From positions 1-9,475 of the forward strand of contig JAPLTZ010000103.1 in the NCBI GenBank assembly GCA_026397895.1: a DNA stretch of 9,475 nucleotides, in the 5' to 3' direction. Shown here piece after piece: positions 7,944 through 9,475 of the stretch. The stretch's first letter is position 1; every line of letters begins with the position of its first letter. The notes under the pieces are model-generated. The model saw only the letters and a list, made by a program, of their open reading frames with translations. It was not told where the DNA came from and made no database searches. The stretch is from Verrucomicrobiota bacterium (lineage in GTDB: Bacteria; Verrucomicrobiota; Verrucomicrobiia; Limisphaerales; JAFMIX01). Position numbers and translations under genes: made by a program.

Positions 7944-8525
7944 TCAAGGAAACTTGGGCCGGGCCGCAGCGTCGGCGGGAGTGTTCCAGTTGGCGAAACA
8001 GCTTTCGTCGGCGGGCTTCACGGTGGTGATCTGCACGGCCTTGTTCTTCCGGCAGGCCTCGGCGAAATCGCGGACGGCGTGGTGCGATTTGGCGATGGAG
8101 TTGAAGGCGATCTCGTGGCAGTAGCGCGGGTAAATTGCGGCGAGGGGTTCAAGCCGGCCCTTCAGCTTCGGCACGGCGCCGGTCACGCGGTCGCAACGCG
8201 CCGCCATGCGTTGCAGGAAATCGGCGGTCATGTAAGGCATGTCCACGGCCAGCACGAGCAACAGCGGCGCGGCGCAGATGTGGAGCGCGCGCTCGATGCC
8301 GCCGAGCGGGCCGAAACCGGGTTCGAGATCCAGCAGCACGGGGCATTTCAACGTGGAATAATTTTCGCCGCTGCGGCCGGAGATGAACACTTCCTGCGCG
8401 CCGGCGCGGCGGGCTTTTTCCACGGCGGCGGCGATGAGCGTGCGCCCGTCCGTCTTGAGCCACGCCTTGTCGCGGCCCATGCGGCGGGATTCGCCCCCGG
8501 CCAGGATGACGGCGCTGAAGTCCAT
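7944..8525 (-). CDS. mobA: molybdenum cofactor guanylyltransferase MobA
   Basis: MobA attaches GMP from GTP to molybdopterin, making the guanine dinucleotide cofactor used by DMSO-reductase-family enzymes such as bacterial nitrate reductases; it is cytoplasmic. The 193-residue product opens with the nucleotidyltransferase signature ILAGGESRRMGRDKAWL (7-23). It continues with GPLGG (72-76), the metal-binding D95 in AVDMPYM, EPLAAIYPR (126-134) and the C-terminal NTPAD (181-185). Length is normal. The ATG at 8525 is chosen because the glycine-rich signature starts a few residues in; an upstream in-frame ATG at 8612 would add 29 unrelated residues and overlap the preceding gene. The start lies 1 nt after the stop of the MOSC gene, implying translational coupling. 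The stop is 40 nt before the tRNA fragment and terminator. Confidence 0.93.
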   Translation of the reverse strand: MDFSAVILAGGESRRMGRDKAWLKTDGRTLIAAAVEKARRAGAQEVFISGRSGENYSTLKCPVLLDLEPGFGPLGGIERALHICAAPLLLVLAVDMPYMTADFLQRMAARCDRVTGAVPKLKGRLEPLAAIYPRYCHEIAFNSIAKSHHAVRDFAEACRKNKAVQITTVKPADESCFANWNTPADAAARPKFP

Positions 8526-8526
8526 G

Positions 8527-8988
8527 TCAGACGTCGCGGCGCAGCACGCCGTCGGCGAGGATGCGGGCGCGCAGGCCGCCGCGATCCTGGAGAAAGTTTT
8601 CCGCGCCCGCACCGAGCACCCGGTTCATCCAGTAACACGGGCTGCATTCGGCCACGCCGGCGAAACGCACTCCCTGAATCTCGAATTCTTTTCCGACGAG
8701 CGTGTTCAGGTCCGCGCCGCGCGTGAAGACGTTGCGGCGCGTGGCCTGCGGCTGGGCGGCAGACAGGTTCAACTCGCGGCGCAGCGCGTCGAAAACTTCC
8801 AGCGCGAAGAACGTGATCTGGCCCTTGTAATCCTGCTTGTGGTCGAAGTAACGGTCGCCGCGCAGGCCGCGGCCCGCGACGCATTCCACCGAGTCCACCT
8901 CAATGAGCGGGTGTTCGCCCGGCGGCTGGTCGTGGTGGCCGGCGAAGTTGTGGCCCGGCGAAATGAAGATGTGGCAGACGCGAATCAT
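8527..8988 (-). CDS. MOSC-domain protein
   Basis: MOSC domains (named for the Moco sulfurase C terminus) are small beta-rich modules linked to molybdenum cofactor sulfur transfer or binding; many bacterial ones are uncharacterised. The 153-residue product shows the family pattern: AGRGLRGDRY (38-47), RRNVFTRGADLNTLVGKEF (84-102), and the conserved cysteine segment AECSPCYWMN with C115 and C118 (113-122), then RGGLRARILADG (136-147). The ATG at 8988 is preferred, 4 nt after the narK stop. An ATG at 9009, overlapping that gene, would add 7 residues and cannot be excluded. mobA follows after 1 nt. Its place between a nitrate transporter and MobA suggests a role in handling or maturing the cofactor of a nitrate reductase. 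The exact reaction is unknown. Confidence 0.88.
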   Translation of the reverse strand: MIRVCHIFISPGHNFAGHHDQPPGEHPLIEVDSVECVAGRGLRGDRYFDHKQDYKGQITFFALEVFDALRRELNLSAAQPQATRRNVFTRGADLNTLVGKEFEIQGVRFAGVAECSPCYWMNRVLGAGAENFLQDRGGLRARILADGVLRRDV

Positions 8989-8992
8989 GCGG

Positions 8993-9475
8993 CTATTTTC
9001 TATCTTCAAACTGATTTTGCAACTGCGGCGTGGCCTGCCGCATGAGGCGATAGACGACCCAGTGCAGCCACGCGAAGCTCGCCAGCGTGATGAGGAACAG
9101 GATGGCGAAGGTGGTTTGCGGGATGCCCGTCAGCTCCTTCGAGTAGGCGAACAGCGGCGGCAGGAAAAATCCGCCCAACGCGCCGAGCAGGCCGACGAGG
9201 CCGCCGACCGCACCGACGTCCTTGGGAAAGTATTCGGGGATGTATTTGTAAACCGCCGCCTTGCCGATGCCCATGCCGCAGCCGACGATGAAAACCAGCA
9301 CCGTGAACAGCGTCGGGCCCATGACGAAGTGCATCGTGTCCATCTGGCCGCCGGGCGCGACCTTTTCGGAAACGTAGAGGACGATGTGGCCGTTCGGGGC
9401 GGAGAGCAGCAGCAACGCCAGCAGCATTGAGCCGAAGACCCAATACATGATGCGCCGCGCGCCGAACTTGTCGGA
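8993..9475 (-). CDS. narK: nitrate/nitrite transporter of the NNP (NarK/NasA) family, C-terminal fragment
   Basis: NNP-family major facilitator proteins move nitrate and nitrite across the inner membrane. The last 160 residues are present and the reading frame is open to the window edge. SDKFGARR (1-8 of the fragment) is the cytoplasmic loop motif of the second MFS half. Hydrophobic helices follow at about 10-26, 52-70, 88-109 and 121-142. The stretch GMGIGKAAVYKYIPEYFPKD (67-86) followed by VGAVGGLVG (87-95) matches the NNP nitrate signature with its glycine-rich helix. The C terminus is short and polar. The gene leads the minus-strand series narK-MOSC-mobA, with 4 nt to the MOSC start. Nitrate against nitrite, and uptake against exchange, cannot be told from this part. 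Confidence 0.85.
   Translation of the reverse strand, partial: SDKFGARRIMYWVFGSMLLALLLLSAPNGHIVLYVSEKVAPGGQMDTMHFVMGPTLFTVLVFIVGCGMGIGKAAVYKYIPEYFPKDVGAVGGLVGLLGALGGFFLPPLFAYSKELTGIPQTTFAILFLITLASFAWLHWVVYRLMRQATPQLQNQFEDRK

Noticed and set aside
7877..7965. A complete tRNA gene
   Set aside because: No 5' acceptor strand complementary to CATGCGC and no D-arm or anticodon arm was found. The closest match, GGTCATG just after mobA, pairs at only 5 of 7 positions and leaves too little room.

Overview
The window is GC-rich bacterial DNA with dense coding, short gaps, a strong preference for C or G at third codon positions, and almost no Shine-Dalgarno sequences. Its genes are mostly housekeeping. 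The coding style, a B12-dependent class II ribonucleotide reductase with a TSCPD domain and zinc tail, and a heptamer repeat inside a coding sequence suggest a Verrucomicrobiota-like (Pedosphaera/Limisphaerales-type) organism or a related PVC bacterium. That placement is inference only; no marker here fixes the taxon.

Layout: a 5' fragment of aroB (3-dehydroquinate synthase, minus strand) diverges from der (double-GTPase ribosome assembly factor, plus). The linker between the two GTPase domains of Der carries an in-frame block of nine 7-nt units. A 344-bp AT-richer gap follows. It holds a possible der terminator, a sigma70-like promoter with a candidate NrdR operator pair, and a roughly 150-nt leader with hairpins in front of nrdJ. 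nrdJ is the only gene here with a clear ribosome binding site. After a strong terminator come a lone GspF/PilC-family membrane protein gene and a class V PLP-dependent aminotransferase gene, both plus strand.

The right end is a minus-strand operon read towards the aminotransferase gene: a NarK/NNP-type nitrate/nitrite transporter (cut by the window edge), a MOSC-domain protein and MobA, with spacings of 4 and 1 nt. Together they fit nitrate use: transport plus molybdenum cofactor maturation for a nitrate reductase presumably encoded further right. Just past mobA lies the 3' end of a tRNA gene (T-arm, acceptor strand, CCA) fused to a strong minus-strand terminator, but with no 5' part. This looks like a displaced tRNA end, such as integration into a tRNA gene leaves behind.

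A recurring pattern is that aroB, der and the aminotransferase gene each have a TAnnnT hexamer ending exactly 6 nt before the ATG, which predicts leaderless transcripts. I found no clear new multi-gene system. The most notable signals are the heptamer repeat inside der, the leaderless promoter geometry, the nrdJ control region, and the orphan tRNA 3' end.
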